DNA of 31,762 nucleotides from a virus. Below, in pieces: positions 26,701 to 31,762 of the stretch (position 1 is the first letter of the stretch; every line of letters starts with the position of its first letter). The notes below the pieces were generated by a model. It saw only the letters and a list, made by a program, of their open reading frames with translations. It searched no databases and was not told the origin of the DNA. Both the position numbers and the translations under genes were made by a program. Location of the stretch: the IMG/VR virus record IMGVR_UViG_3300042402_001203, positions 1 to 31,762 of that record; one strand, 5' to 3'.

Positions 26701-28563
26701 AATTCCATTTTTAGCCATGGATTTTGAAGCTAATTGAGTTGCTGCGCGAGATCCTTGAGGAGGAAGAATATAAGGTTGAGCGAAACCGGGAATATATTTA
26801 ACTGTTTCGGCAGTATTCATTATTCCGCCAATTGACTTTGGAGCAGCAACTACTCTACCGGGAGTATAACCACCTTGCATAGCTCCAACCATCTCTGCGG
26901 CTTGCTGTTTAGCTGGAATATACCCTTCTGCGCTTCTTCTTCCAACAATAGTATTCTTTTCAGAAACTCTTAAGCCTGAAGCTAAAAATCTACCGCCTAT
27001 ATCAATAGAAGAATTTTTAATCTGTTCTGCTAAAGCAGCTTGTTCTATAAGAGTTTGTTTTATTTGCTGCTCTACTTGCAAGCGAGTTCTAGATCCAGAA
27101 ATAATGTCTTTAATTAGATCGGGATTATCAGAAAGAATTTTACCAATTTCTGATTGTAAAACAGCTTGTTGTCTTCCAAGAGTATTAAGTCCCAAAAGAT
27201 TTTTAGTTGCATCTCCAGCGAATTTAGTAAAGTTAGCTAATAGTTTTCCAATTGCAAACGCTCCAATACCTAAACCGGGACCAGTTATAAAATTAGTAAC
27301 ACCACTTAATACACCAGTCGCAATTTTTTCGCCAACTCCCTCTGCGTCTTTTTCATTGTAAGACTCTAAGCTTGAATTAATATAGCCCAAAACTTTTCTA
27401 ATTCCGGGTCCAACGCTTGCTTCTCCAATTGAGGTAGCAAATTTTGTAAAATTAATAGTTGTTTCATTAAGCAAAGCAGAAAGACTTTCGTTTAATGCTT
27501 TATTCTTTAAGATAGCTTCGTCTGCTGCCTTAGAGGAAGTTCTTGTAGCTTCTGCGAATGCAGAATTTTGTTTTGATACGTCTGCTAATGCCGCTTTTAA
27601 AATGTTAATTTGATAAACACCACCAACAAGTTCAGCAACTTGAGATTTAATAACAGGATTTAAATTTTGAAATGACTGAGCCAAGTTTTCAATAACTTTA
27701 ATCGTTGGCAAAGCATTTCCTGAAATATCAGTAACAGCAATACCAAAGTCTTTCAAATCACTGATAACTTGAGGTCTTTCTATTCTTGTAAAAATAGTCT
27801 TTAAAGCGTTACCGATTACAGCACCACCACGGGCAGTTGTTTGCTGAACAGAAGTAACAATACCTAACAATTCATCAAAACTAACTCCAGCTTCGCTGGC
27901 TGAAGAACCTACACGCTGAATAGCTTCGGACAAGTCTCTAGAACTAACTGCGAATTTAGCGTCAACGGCGGCTAACTTATTTACTACATCAGTTGTAGTG
28001 AGAGCTTCTTTTGTAAATGAGTTTACAGCAGCAGTAAGAGCCTCAGTACTAGAAACGACATCAAGACCAGAAAGACGAGTTAAGATAAGAGCATCTCTTG
28101 TTCTCTTTAATGTCTCTTCTAATCCCAAACCTTGTCTTGAAAATTCTGTTGCAGCACTGGCTACATCTTTAAAAGCCGATCCAGTATTTTTTGCTACACT
28201 AAATAACTGATCTCCAAATTGCTTGATACCCTTAGAAGATGTATTTAATACTACATTGATATCAGTAAGAGACTTTTCTACTTCGATAGTAGTATTTACT
28301 AAAGAGGAAAATGACTTTTGAACTGCAAAAATAAGACCAGCAGAAGCTCCGAATGCGACTACACGGGCATTTGAAGCTTCCAAAGACTTTTGGAATTCAT
28401 TAGCTAAACCAGTAATTTTACCCAGTGGTTGAGAAAAATTTCTTGTATTTAGAGAAAGATTACTCTTGCTCTGGATACGGTTCAACGCCGACAACACATC
28501 TTTTTCAAGTTGCGCGGCAGCAAATGTCGCTGAAATGGGAATATTTCCTGCTGATGTAGCCAT
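17692..28563 (-). CDS. Giant tape measure protein with embedded enzyme-like domains
   Basis: The protein has 3623 residues; lambda gpH has about 850. The ATG at 28563 has a TAAGGA site. Residues about 95-350 are the TP901-type TMP core (S-R-Q-G-L-G-L-E-E-T, then D-L-S-E-A-I-Q-R-V-G). Residues about 620-1840 are not tape-like: a PD-(D/E)XK-like segment, a GHKL ATPase, a HEAAH zincin-like site and a weakly kinase-like segment, framed by five G-x-I-P-N-F motifs (628, 952, 1528, 1758, 1833). A hydrophobic glycine/alanine segment lies near 2045-2075. Residues about 1850-3400 are mostly long helices and coiled coil, fitting the tape. The C-terminus has two K-D-x-x-P-A ... G-G-E-Y-V ... P-K-Y-A repeats typical of TMPs. 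TMP sets tail length and is ejected at infection. Two paralogous chaperone genes precede it. Confidence 0.93.
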   Translation of the reverse strand: MATSAGNIPISATFAAAQLEKDVLSALNRIQSKSNLSLNTRNFSQPLGKITGLANEFQKSLEASNARVVAFGASAGLIFAVQKSFSSLVNTTIEVEKSLTDINVVLNTSSKGIKQFGDQLFSVAKNTGSAFKDVASAATEFSRQGLGLEETLKRTRDALILTRLSGLDVVSSTEALTAAVNSFTKEALTTTDVVNKLAAVDAKFAVSSRDLSEAIQRVGSSASEAGVSFDELLGIVTSVQQTTARGGAVIGNALKTIFTRIERPQVISDLKDFGIAVTDISGNALPTIKVIENLAQSFQNLNPVIKSQVAELVGGVYQINILKAALADVSKQNSAFAEATRTSSKAADEAILKNKALNESLSALLNETTINFTKFATSIGEASVGPGIRKVLGYINSSLESYNEKDAEGVGEKIATGVLSGVTNFITGPGLGIGAFAIGKLLANFTKFAGDATKNLLGLNTLGRQQAVLQSEIGKILSDNPDLIKDIISGSRTRLQVEQQIKQTLIEQAALAEQIKNSSIDIGGRFLASGLRVSEKNTIVGRRSAEGYIPAKQQAAEMVGAMQGGYTPGRVVAAPKSIGGIMNTAETVKYIPGFAQPYILPPQGSRAATQLASKSMAKNGINPYMAKGFIPNFAPKPLTNPSYGDNDWWLGSGLSASVSLSQITTGTSAAWSQDKGFYKTDGSAFTANDLNTFVRRGATYGDIRKYVPDSILKDDPRWKSGAISDLNAIRRDFAPGKKIAGQENIKEGIKQVYDPYVPPASMLVFDLDAKNKELFADEKTEEILTKRKEDGRAFKIKSYALNSSSQNEEKTNLITQTADFSRRTTKQIANYIRPGEYSDASVDEFFNKAGKNYSVLAGTIFEASTNLAANYTRDQSGGGVGDFDVIGGNIGNVRQFFPGFGDQYGDYKLRNNDDAVRSFIGKVKKKFGLQMAEHFKAQEKKVSQLSTGFSKGFIPNFAQKDFQTVNTARLMGINLAQMDINPETVFRESLQNAVAHGQSGQEKGVFIGVSGYGKPNEFAISDVGTGMSPEDVFTKFLPYAQTGNEGGNKGLSGFGMGKASIFMGSKKFLLDTIKEINGRKIRTIVSGTPEGWNNFIQKGKISLDETLFNQPRGDLNFDGLKMFWREVNPEKKNTPIMGTTFAASPSKEGYISYGSYLENRAGKVAELPFKFTTASSGLLRQTINTRNEDPSYRKYYFSKFDPSKSSVQRTLTAEGGEVDILFDPQGDPQKTYGYAQIPMLSEGMKYANYKVEGVDYIPKSLMFNVRSNVGAGDPNYPWNTDRTELRGPLGKMAKSAVQDLAAQLKRAQEDSVRNVPSYQMGSDLELLDVSSSLPKGTMESIAGNPKFQNFGAALKSVFEQTIGQASEIFDPRMANASFRGLAVGANWMGLNTASSKEVGTKSIVEPFAHVETVIDRIRKISQEKAKQGKKIKSVGKFRDIYSREILDTVFHEAAHQVNRTEGEAHAKSMASVWAANAEQVGSYLKEIQGSLTPELMNFIISTYKQNKSIIDEGKSSKFRDFVSNYSSGHIPNFARMQLGKPGFFGTFSALRGNLGVKQFPDNESSTKSNVANEYLASQELGQMINAEQLNPIFETPKIYGALSKAIQKSAIYKEIFSGKTAQEISENLDEYTGERRGFVQLAEIIADRATSQINAGGRMEAVDLTQNLGNMMYNQVAEGILSKISRRNYEKLLKSIESKDNKDAEAQIDRILSSIFTKGGKVSIVDTGMFNLGSGLASKRKSSLGSLGYEDDFRFASGYIPNFNPVMEAMNREMSAGYSASQVRLGRSDKLKTSFNPMGLGVYNSTEGSLNNGIGLAEKAGIDPKTKGMSARGHIPNFAEFGGADAFILIAAFGTLSTALKEVAGSLRTLKGSSDTLIKSNASAAASYSQQIGQIPKDFKKSQKAISDEIQRTFTNVNKTTLKLQGTATAPLVGKTTRDQFGIVTSSPVAASPEQVARLEELRKQQSELRKKAREELSAAREGRRQAQENIRQAQAPVFSRASFASGGQADRYVRGLGTQIGLIGSVASNIGGQFISPENKTGRAAASGLGDIASFAGLGAQFGPYGAIAGVILGAGSALIKLKDAKAEEAIDKINKSLGETKERSAEFSGAAQNYSTSLEGLQNALNDPKTKPEALLKFQNNLTEALNSIPEQFRSKVLAAGTEISKVTEAIGEVNKEMANTQKNLERQLAITQFIEKQSSFLGRSSLKPKDQEVFNRLFTSSIRSEDITKKFTGENAAADFSKFIDSLKSQAIIYSQETIGPYGSRIGAQPMVNKESVENIKAQLKQNTVIPEEIIDQLDKAFAEFDTVALSSLFDSLKKAGIDVFDFAKRSKNLGEILAENTKRLKENEEVLKSLNSQYNSINLQISNQIDIEKNRAQTIREINKIQAEGAVSIQRARVKGLLESATPFISESSKSDIQNQLDLNEITSRQNSKIQEASNKLLDSFSNTIIKKSEEARSKVIPAIEGAKSENAIQQERAVFQNQIQKLTPLIAESLKQINSGGNIGDIQTNLINNIRGFSQFKPEERDVLVQTLEVSFGEFQNTLAEIKAQGDIDIQIQEAQREYQKQSLELNQRLSFAGGAQALSSTGKAGVSELFDNISELVSEFRQTNVAGNAAQRGSSAFKLLDVLTNQLQLNRSIGQPSGFIGPSASGSAFNNQVSSDLNPLVGTAIAGRVQQIRESVDLARRVTEIQMGKPTAGTALGTAFDQAKEGAVKTALDQITSQFKLENMGNYLDILQQEARFLNDLTQDQNSILEKTLPTTINENFNRVITEQVGSKLDSLTTSLQGVINKLGVTTKRNALESEMFNKLPADVSPADRQAILNRIAASQNLRDTEGSMSMQTNNAEAGIRLAREKEIKKLQDYFKSFDLVTVTGAEGAFTEAYKNLIGDPSKVSRDDYGNITGGVSYGKGYYGTGTSRETINNAVVLQEDLGSSYEDQLRNQKRLEQLIASREKSIGRPEINLSGTYKGLTQDINRDFKVSMAEETVKSIKSAQEELRRLDSASPLMSVGNKSTAPSLQDIIDKYGLADQGGAKRNLPTQLAQGRANLDSINNLLLARLENDKQLVDLNEKVNNLLKEDLNDTKKREDLIKLQTELRKKTLEQEGKVAEELYNLYYKGSFGETFFKDERAAFANARIENEARQGNVDIGAITEKNTTYNRADFARDTGQLIDTFQTDFKSGIASAFGEAIKGTKTLKDAFRDMFQGILNRMLDKSLEMGVDALFAFGKAATGRKDGGLIRGYNSGGMVVGGSGMKDDVPAMMSGGEYVIKKSSVKKYGSDYLRALNGGLVPKYAVGGFSVGPLQNEFLYDNPDRPTSGEFAIDSRLSAAALTDENNPQNRLRQDRYEKLDQYLQDRSQYEKDKQQAIKNYKNQVNSTFYSGLTAAAVQLGAAGLTVGAANMRTNAATSAARGLEPGGNLTQAQLNAQYARNLRSNGGYIARFAGGGSTGKDNIPALLMGGEYVMNKKAVDMYGRDFMNQLNTGTLPKYASGGMVGTSYTAGQNTPESSVTELVAALNTLNENLSKGNDITQAESGKISAAGANQESGMSVVNNISINVAQSGEVTSEANATTQNGGSNTNKDQNNIQNNAKLAELLRSKVVEVLVEQKRPGGLLYASR
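18073..18246 (-). repeat. TMP C-terminal repeat, copy 2
   Basis: This encodes residues 3440-3497. After G-G-Y-I-A-R-F-A it runs G-K-D-N-I-P-A-L-L, G-G-E-Y-V-M-N-K-K-A-V, Y-G-R-D and ends L-P-K-Y-A-S-G-G. It matches copy 1, about 195 residues upstream, position by position. Such K-D-x-x-P-A / G-E-Y-V segments are a recurring C-terminal feature of tape measure proteins. Confidence 0.8.
18658..18840 (-). repeat. TMP C-terminal repeat, copy 1
   Basis: This encodes residues 3242-3302: M-K-D-D-V-P-A-M-M, G-G-E-Y-V-I-K-K-S-S-V, Y-G-S-D, and finally V-P-K-Y-A-V-G-G. The order and spacing are the same as in the copy at 18073-18246. Confidence 0.8.
23047..23067 (-). repeat. IPNF linker motif 5 in TMP
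   Basis: This encodes G-H-I-P-N-F-A at residues 1833-1839, preceded by S-A-R. It is the last copy, at the border between the cargo region and the helical tape region. Confidence 0.8.
23272..23292 (-). repeat. IPNF linker motif 4 in TMP
   Basis: This encodes G-Y-I-P-N-F-N at residues 1758-1764, preceded by A-S. It is the only copy with N in place of the final A, and follows the kinase-like segment. Confidence 0.8.
23344..23961 (-). other. TMP cargo segment 4: weakly kinase-like
   Basis: This encodes residues about 1535-1740, between the third and fourth IPNF motifs. It shows G-N-L-G-V-K1557-Q-F, a helix with E1573/E1579, D1663-L-T-Q-N-L-G-N-M-M, and S-I-V-D1726-T-G-M-F. These recall the kinase lysine, helix-C glutamate, catalytic-loop D-x-x-x-x-N and D-F-G elements in the right order. 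However, the gap of about 63 residues between the last two is far longer than the usual ~20, and the catalytic-loop match is loose. Treat this as a hypothesis. Confidence 0.3.
23962..23982 (-). repeat. IPNF linker motif 3 in TMP
   Basis: This encodes G-H-I-P-N-F-A at residues 1528-1534, preceded by S-S. It separates the zincin-like segment from the kinase-like segment. Confidence 0.8.
23989..24426 (-). other. TMP cargo segment 3: zincin-like metallopeptidase site
   Basis: This encodes residues about 1380-1525. H1451-E-A-A-H1455 is an HExxH zinc-binding and catalytic motif inside a helix (L-D-T-V-F before it). E1461 and E1463-A-H1465 follow within 10 residues and could supply the third ligand. 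Short zincin domains with this arrangement occur among phage-delivered polyvalent protein domains. HExxH can arise by chance, but its position in a predicted helix with a following acidic/histidine cluster supports it. Confidence 0.55.
24664..25671 (-). other. TMP cargo segment 2: GHKL (HSP90-type) ATPase domain
   Basis: This encodes residues about 965-1300. All three Bergerat-fold motifs are present in order and spacing: N-box E988-S-L-Q-N992-A-V-A-H996, G1 box D1022-V-G-T-G1026-M-S, and G2 box G1050-L-S-G-F-G-M-G-K1058. The following ~240 residues (through D-R-T-E-L-R-G-P near 1281) look like the alpha/beta transducer-type region that follows HATPases of the HSP90/MutL class. ATP binding is well supported; the action is unknown. 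I know of no usual reason for a tape measure protein to contain this fold. Confidence 0.8.
25690..25710 (-). repeat. IPNF linker motif 2 in TMP
   Basis: This encodes G-F-I-P-N-F-A at residues 952-958, preceded by S-K. It separates the nuclease-like segment from the GHKL ATPase. Confidence 0.8.
25759..26196 (-). other. TMP cargo segment 1: PD-(D/E)XK nuclease-like
   Basis: This encodes residues about 790-935. A-G-T-I-F-E862 on a helix, then G-D882-F-D884-V-I-G, then Y-G-D906-Y-K908-L-R match the E ... D ... (D/E)xK layout of the restriction-endonuclease fold, with plausible spacing (22 residues from D884 to D906). The last motif is DxK rather than the commoner ExK. The call is by motif only. 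Confidence 0.5.
26662..26682 (-). repeat. IPNF linker motif 1 in TMP
   Basis: This encodes G-F-I-P-N-F-A at residues 628-634, preceded by A-K. A weaker relative, K-Y-I-P-G-F-A, lies at 589-595. It opens the cargo region. Confidence 0.8.
27514..28281 (-). other. TMP TP901-type core domain
   Basis: This encodes residues about 95-350. Helical segments V-E-K-S-L-T-D-I-N, A-A-T-E-F-S-R-Q-G and A-L-T-A-A-V-N-S-F, then S-S-R-D-L-S-E-A-I-Q-R and G-N-A-L-K-T-I-F-T-R-I, match the conserved core shared by TP901-1-type tape measure proteins. This region identifies the whole gene. Confidence 0.88.
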
Positions 28564-28583
28564 ATATCCTTAAACCTAAGAAT

Positions 28584-28608
28584 AATTACACTTAAACGCC
28601 GTGTAATT
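28584..28608. repeat. Inverted repeat AATTACAC / GTGTAATT upstream of TMP
   Basis: Perfect 8-base arms at 28584-28591 and 28601-28608 surround a 9-base loop. The repeat spans the end of the upstream chaperone gene, including its stop codon, about 20 bases before the TMP ATG. The core TTACAC/GTGTAA is the same as in the inverted repeat at 4862-4892. No T-run follows on the minus strand, so it is more likely a control or RNA-processing element than a terminator. Confidence 0.55.
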
Positions 28609-29608
28609 TGATTAAATCTTCAAAACTTAATGAGCCGCCTTTTTTCTTTGCGGCTTCATCTAGAGAGATGGCTCCAGTATTGTCTTGCTTTAATTTCTTT
28701 AGGTCTTCCTTGGTAGCTCCCATGACAGAAACTGCCTGAACCGCTGTTTCTTTACCTGAAGCAGCGTTCTTATCTTCATGTAATTTTTCAAGATTACTGC
28801 TAGACTCATACCAATCAATAATCTTATCTACATCATCATTATATTCATCAGGATGCTTGACGCTAGACTTGCTCATCAAGTCTTTGAAGTATCTAGCGTA
28901 TCCAAACAATTCAACCTGATAGAATGTCAAATGAGTAACTGGCTTACCAAAGAAAAAGAAGGGATTATCCTCTGCTAAGTAAAAATAATTAAGGAAAAAT
29001 CCGCTAACTCCTATTCTTTTTATATTATGGTTATTGAACTTTTGGGCGCATTTAGAATATGCACCAACTAAATTAAATAATTCAACTTGATCTATATCTT
29101 CAAATTCTTCTAATGTAAAAGCCTGTTTTTCGCATTTTTCATCAAGGTATACAGAATAATAAATATAAAACTCATTCATTCTTTTGCCCGAATAAGTCTC
29201 GCAAGTGTTTTCTAGGAGATCGTCTTTCTTTTGCTGTAACCGATTAGTTTCTTCAGTTATCTCTTTCATCTGCCTATCAATATTCTCCAAGTCTCTAGTT
29301 AAGTATAATTTGCGGCGAGTTTTCATTAAATTCGCAAGAGTAAGTCTATTATTTTCTATCTTTTTATCGTCTTTTTCGTTGTATATATTTTCTTTAATTA
29401 GCTCTTTTATCTTTTCTTCGTTTGTTGGAATACCTTGGGATTTAGCTTTGTTATAATAGTAATTTTCTTGAACTTCAATTGTTCCTGCGTCTTTTGGAGA
29501 CATATGCTTAACATAGTAAGTCTTACCATTTAATTTAAATGAAGAAGACCCAGTTACTATATCCCAATAAAGAGATTTTAGATTTTTATTAAAAGCTTCT
29601 AGATCCAT
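28592..29608 (-). CDS. Putative tail assembly chaperone, paralogue 2
   Basis: The protein has 338 residues, between the first chaperone paralogue and TMP, which is where lambda G/GT sit. It is a diverged copy of the 246-residue protein upstream: L-L-E-N-T-C-E-T at 131-138 against L-F-D-N-T-A-E-T at 154-161, and D-E-K-C-E-K-Q-A-F against E-K-N-G-E-K-Q-P-F exactly 24 residues later in both. A coiled coil lies at about 85-130. It has a longer charged C-terminal tail (about 270-338). The ATG at 29608 has no Shine-Dalgarno; it is preceded by TTTTTAGTAT at the foot of a terminator-like hairpin, and an in-frame TAG two codons upstream excludes an earlier start. It is likely a TMP-binding assembly chaperone; the role comes from position. 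Confidence 0.65.
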   Translation of the reverse strand: MDLEAFNKNLKSLYWDIVTGSSSFKLNGKTYYVKHMSPKDAGTIEVQENYYYNKAKSQGIPTNEEKIKELIKENIYNEKDDKKIENNRLTLANLMKTRRKLYLTRDLENIDRQMKEITEETNRLQQKKDDLLENTCETYSGKRMNEFYIYYSVYLDEKCEKQAFTLEEFEDIDQVELFNLVGAYSKCAQKFNNHNIKRIGVSGFFLNYFYLAEDNPFFFFGKPVTHLTFYQVELFGYARYFKDLMSKSSVKHPDEYNDDVDKIIDWYESSSNLEKLHEDKNAASGKETAVQAVSVMGATKEDLKKLKQDNTGAISLDEAAKKKGGSLSFEDLIKLHGV

Positions 29609-29613
29609 ATACT

Positions 29614-29640
29614 AAAAAGCCCCCGCTCTCGCAGGGGCTA
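29614..29640 (-). terminator. Terminator-like hairpin between the two chaperone genes
   Basis: The stem pairs 29618-29626 with 29631-29639 (AGCCCCCGC against GCAGGGGCT, one mismatch) around a TCTC loop. Read on the minus strand it is followed by TTTTT (29618-29614). It lies immediately before the ATG of the downstream chaperone gene, so read-through is needed for that gene and TMP unless another promoter exists. Confidence 0.75.
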
Positions 29641-29660
29641 GGATTAATTAACGCAAGAAA

Positions 29661-30401
29661 TTAAAAGATTTTTTGTTCTAACTTTAGCACATCGAAGTCC
29701 TCCTTCGAATTTGCTCTACCGACGTACCAGAAACTAATAAAGTAAATGAAAGCGTTAGCTACTTTTACTAGATGAGGATCTTCTGATTCAAAGATTTCGT
29801 CATACCTGTTCATTCGGGCTTCATAATCTCCTTCACCAAAGAATGGTTGTTTCTCCCCGTTTTTCTCATAGTATGACAAAAATAATATCCACCAAGTAAT
29901 TACTTTATTACGCGCCCTTGTTTCTGCGGTATTGTCAAACAACGACTCTTTTTGTACCTCTAGTTCTGTTAGAGAGTTTTTAATTACAGTAATCTTGGTT
30001 TCTAGCTCTTCTTTTTTAGCTGTAAAATAATCTGGTCGATCTTTCTCTTCTAAAGCAAGAAGTCTTTGCAACTCGTTTTGAGCATCATACAAATCCTTAT
30101 AAGCATCTGCTTCTGCGTTTTTAGTTCTATCTGCTAAAATTCCACCATCATCAACATATCTCTTATTTAGTAGAGTACGAGTAAGAAGACCAGCTTTTAC
30201 TCCTTCAGAAAGCTTAACGCCATAAAACAATTCAGCTTCGTCAAACAAAGCTCTAGTAGGCTTTTTGATAAAATAGTTATGAGGAATCTGAGTAGTTACG
30301 TCTTTAGTAATCGTGACTTTTTGACCAGCCTCGTTTACAGACTCTTCTGTTTCTTTTACAACACCTTCTTTATTTATTGCAAATTCGTATATCGTTTTCA
30401 T
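29661..30401 (-). CDS. Putative tail assembly chaperone, paralogue 1
   Basis: The protein has 246 residues. The start overlaps the stop of the small upstream gene as TAATG. The middle (about 98-155) is a strongly charged helical coiled coil with a heptad-like L/I pattern, and the C-terminal ~90 residues are aromatic-rich (V-I-T-W-W-I-L-F-L-S-Y-Y). It is homologous along most of its length to the 338-residue protein downstream, including the L-F-D-N-T-A-E-T and G-E-K-Q-P-F segments. The position between tube protein and TMP is the classic place of tail assembly chaperones, which coat TMP during tail assembly. No programmed frameshift extending it is evident: the -1 frame after the A-rich end stops within about nine codons. 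Confidence 0.62.
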   Translation of the reverse strand: MKTIYEFAINKEGVVKETEESVNEAGQKVTITKDVTTQIPHNYFIKKPTRALFDEAELFYGVKLSEGVKAGLLTRTLLNKRYVDDGGILADRTKNAEADAYKDLYDAQNELQRLLALEEKDRPDYFTAKKEELETKITVIKNSLTELEVQKESLFDNTAETRARNKVITWWILFLSYYEKNGEKQPFFGEGDYEARMNRYDEIFESEDPHLVKVANAFIYFISFWYVGRANSKEDFDVLKLEQKIF

Positions 30402-30619
30402 TATAAATCTATATTATTTAGTTCTTCTTCGAACTGTCTGATAGTATCATTGCCAGAATCAAGAACTTTTTTTCTTAGCCTTTGATACTTATCTTCAGAG
30501 ATATTATAACCATCTTCTTTTAAATCTTCAAGTAAGATTAAAAAGTTTTTATATAGATTAATAACTTTACGCCGATTTTGAAAGAGAATAAACTCTTTCA
30601 TTTTTATATCCATAGCCAT
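30401..30619 (-). CDS. Small helical protein of unknown function in tail operon
   Basis: The protein has 72 residues, mostly predicted helix, with a basic N-terminal half and an acidic C-terminal half. No known motif is recognised. The ATG at 30619 has AAAGG 5-6 bases upstream, and a second ATG at 30613 is possible. The stop overlaps the next start by one base, so it is co-translated with the chaperone pair. It lies just after the terminator of the tube gene. It could be a small assembly factor, which position alone suggests. Confidence 0.6.
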   Translation of the reverse strand: MAMDIKMKEFILFQNRRKVINLYKNFLILLEDLKEDGYNISEDKYQRLRKKVLDSGNDTIRQFEEELNNIDL

Positions 30620-30661
30620 AATACCTTTGAAATACCTTTACCTAATAATCTTTACACGCAT

Positions 30662-30698
30662 AAAAACAAAAAAGCCCCAGTTTTTAGGCTGGGGCTTT
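30662..30698 (-). terminator. Intrinsic terminator after the major-tail-tube-like gene
   Basis: A perfect 10-bp stem pairs 30671-30680 (AAAGCCCCAG) with 30689-30698 (CTGGGGCTTT) around an 8-base loop. Read on the minus strand it is followed by TTTTTTGTTTTT (30673-30662). It sits 18 bases after the stop of the tube-like gene. This is a common arrangement for the highly expressed tube gene, allowing partial read-through to the chaperones and TMP. Confidence 0.88.
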
Positions 30699-30715
30699 GA
30701 AGTTAATATTTTAGC

Positions 30716-31762
30716 TTATGCGTCGAGAGGCAATGTCTCAAGCATGAACAATCCTCTGTCATTTTGTTGAGGAGAGCCAACTTGAGTAGAGAAGTTTAGC
30801 GTGACCTGTTTATTGGCTCCGATTGAAGAAGAGAAGTCTTGTGAATCCAAGTTAAGTCTCTTGAGTACATATCCAACGCCTTCATCAGGATTCAAATCAC
30901 TGTTAGCAACAGCAGGAGCAGCGAGTTTGATAACTGCGTCATAGAGACCATCTACATTTACTAGATCGACCAAGTTACCAGTAGTAAGATCTTGTACCAA
31001 AGCTGTAACAGAAAGAGTTACAGTAACTGGGAAATCAATTTCTCTTGAATAAGCATATCTGCTTCCGATCTTTTGCAATGGAGTTCTATTTAGACCCATT
31101 GAGATTGAGAAGTTTTGAATAGCGGCAGAAGTAGTTAAATCAGTACCGCCATAAGATTGACCCTGAGTCTTTGATAAAGAGAATGATATATCTCCATGTC
31201 TAAGAGCAGAAATCTTTCCCAAAGCGTTTTCACCATTAGGATTGCCTGTAGCTTGAGGTAGAATAAACGCACCTCCAGCAATAGCTCCAGCAGGAGTAAC
31301 ACCGGGAGCAGCACCTGAATTTCCATTGCTGAAATTCATGTTTAAGCACTCCAAGCTGACAGAAGTGGTTGGGAAGTCTCCTACAGCAGCGTTAATAGAG
31401 TAATTAGTTAAGAAACCGTTTCCTAATCCAATTGTGCTTCCTATTGTTTGGTTAGCAACAGTATCATTAGCAAAAGAAGAAGCATCATTACCTTCAGAAA
31501 CTGTTCTGATGAAATAATTTTTAGTATTAATGAATCCGCTGGTTAGAATTCCAGATAAGCAAGATTGAGTAGCATTTGCGCTAGTGATATCAGAAATAGT
31601 AGTAATTCCATTGCTAATTACTGAAAATCCAAGGTTCTTTTCGTTGCCCATGTCTGTTAGCAAATAAGTGAAATCAACTCCTACGGTGGGTTGCTCTAGA
31701 ATAATACGATCAATAGCAGCTAGATCGCCGAATTGGTTAACGTCTCTTCTTGCAATATTGAA
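30716..31762 (-). CDS. Major tail tube-like protein (5' end beyond window)
   Basis: The frame is open to the right edge: 348 residues are visible and the start is missing. An internal TTG at 31663 is not the start, since 33 further codons upstream stay open and match paralogues (V-G-V-D-F-T-Y-L-L-T against T-N-I-E-F-T-Y-F in the gene at 3224). The protein is beta-rich, with G-N-G-F-L-T-N-Y-S and G-D-F-P-T-T-S-V at 114-136 and N-R-T-P-L-Q-K-I-G-S at 225-234, all shared with the three tube-like genes at the left. It is the gene before the chaperones and TMP, and has its own strong terminator. Both are typical of the major tail protein that polymerises into the tube. Confidence 0.75.
   Translation of the reverse strand, partial: FNIARRDVNQFGDLAAIDRIILEQPTVGVDFTYLLTDMGNEKNLGFSVISNGITTISDITSANATQSCLSGILTSGFINTKNYFIRTVSEGNDASSFANDTVANQTIGSTIGLGNGFLTNYSINAAVGDFPTTSVSLECLNMNFSNGNSGAAPGVTPAGAIAGGAFILPQATGNPNGENALGKISALRHGDISFSLSKTQGQSYGGTDLTTSAAIQNFSISMGLNRTPLQKIGSRYAYSREIDFPVTVTLSVTALVQDLTTGNLVDLVNVDGLYDAVIKLAAPAVANSDLNPDEGVGYVLKRLNLDSQDFSSSIGANKQVTLNFSTQVGSPQQNDRGLFMLETLPLDA

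Noticed and set aside
29641-29680. Programmed -1 frameshift at the A-rich end of the 246-residue chaperone gene
   Set aside because: The -1 frame after CAAAAAATC ends within about nine codons and does not reach the 338-residue frame. No clean X-XXY-YYZ site is in phase.
30716-31663. Start of the tube-like gene at TTG 31663
   Set aside because: The frame stays open to the window edge and the upstream residues align with paralogues, so the true start is outside the window.
1-31762. tRNA, CRISPR, insertion sequence, integrase or attachment site
   Set aside because: No cloverleaf, spaced direct repeats, transposase motifs or integrase frame was seen. All sizeable space is tail-module coding sequence.

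Overview
This window is a tail-morphogenesis region from a tailed double-stranded DNA phage (or prophage) with a low-GC genome (roughly one third G+C by eye). Coding is almost gapless, with 1-8 base gene overlaps. There are no tRNA, rRNA, CRISPR, transposase or integrase genes. The tail-tip genes are of the lambda M-L-K-I-J type and no sheath gene is visible, so a long non-contractile (siphovirus-type) tail is the best reading. The host cannot be named from this sequence.

There are three transcription blocks. (1) Left, minus strand, 1-4855: three tail-tube-like proteins followed by a protein with IPT/TIG and LamG-type lectin domains that runs off the left edge. (2) Middle, plus strand, 4913-17712: gpM, gpL, two tandem gpK (JAMM peptidase plus NlpC/P60), gpI, a giant 2456-residue gpJ carrying a lectin-like insertion, then two genes with a shared GSGY-type beta module. 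(3) Right, minus strand, 17692-31762: a major-tail-tube-like protein (5' end outside the window), a small protein, two paralogous coiled-coil putative tail assembly chaperones, and a 3623-residue tape measure protein (TMP). Compared with the lambda order (tube, chaperones, TMP, M, L, K, I, J), the M-to-J block appears inverted. It faces the TMP gene and the two stop ends overlap by 21 bp.

The most unusual object is the TMP. Behind a normal TP901-type N-terminal core it carries about 1200 residues that do not look like tape: a PD-(D/E)XK-like segment, a GHKL ATPase domain with all three nucleotide-binding motifs, a HEAAH zincin-like site and a weakly kinase-like segment. These are bounded by five copies of a short G-x-I-P-N-F motif. 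TMP is normally ejected ahead of phage DNA, so this could be a cargo-carrying tape measure that delivers enzyme domains at infection. That role is inference; the motifs are visible directly.

Other points of interest are: four tail-tube-like paralogues; a duplicated chaperone pair separated by a terminator-like hairpin, with no Shine-Dalgarno before the second gene; CBM5/12-like glycan-binding modules added to gpM and inserted between the cysteine pairs of gpL; and a TTACAC/GTGTAA inverted repeat found both at the divergent promoter region and just upstream of TMP.
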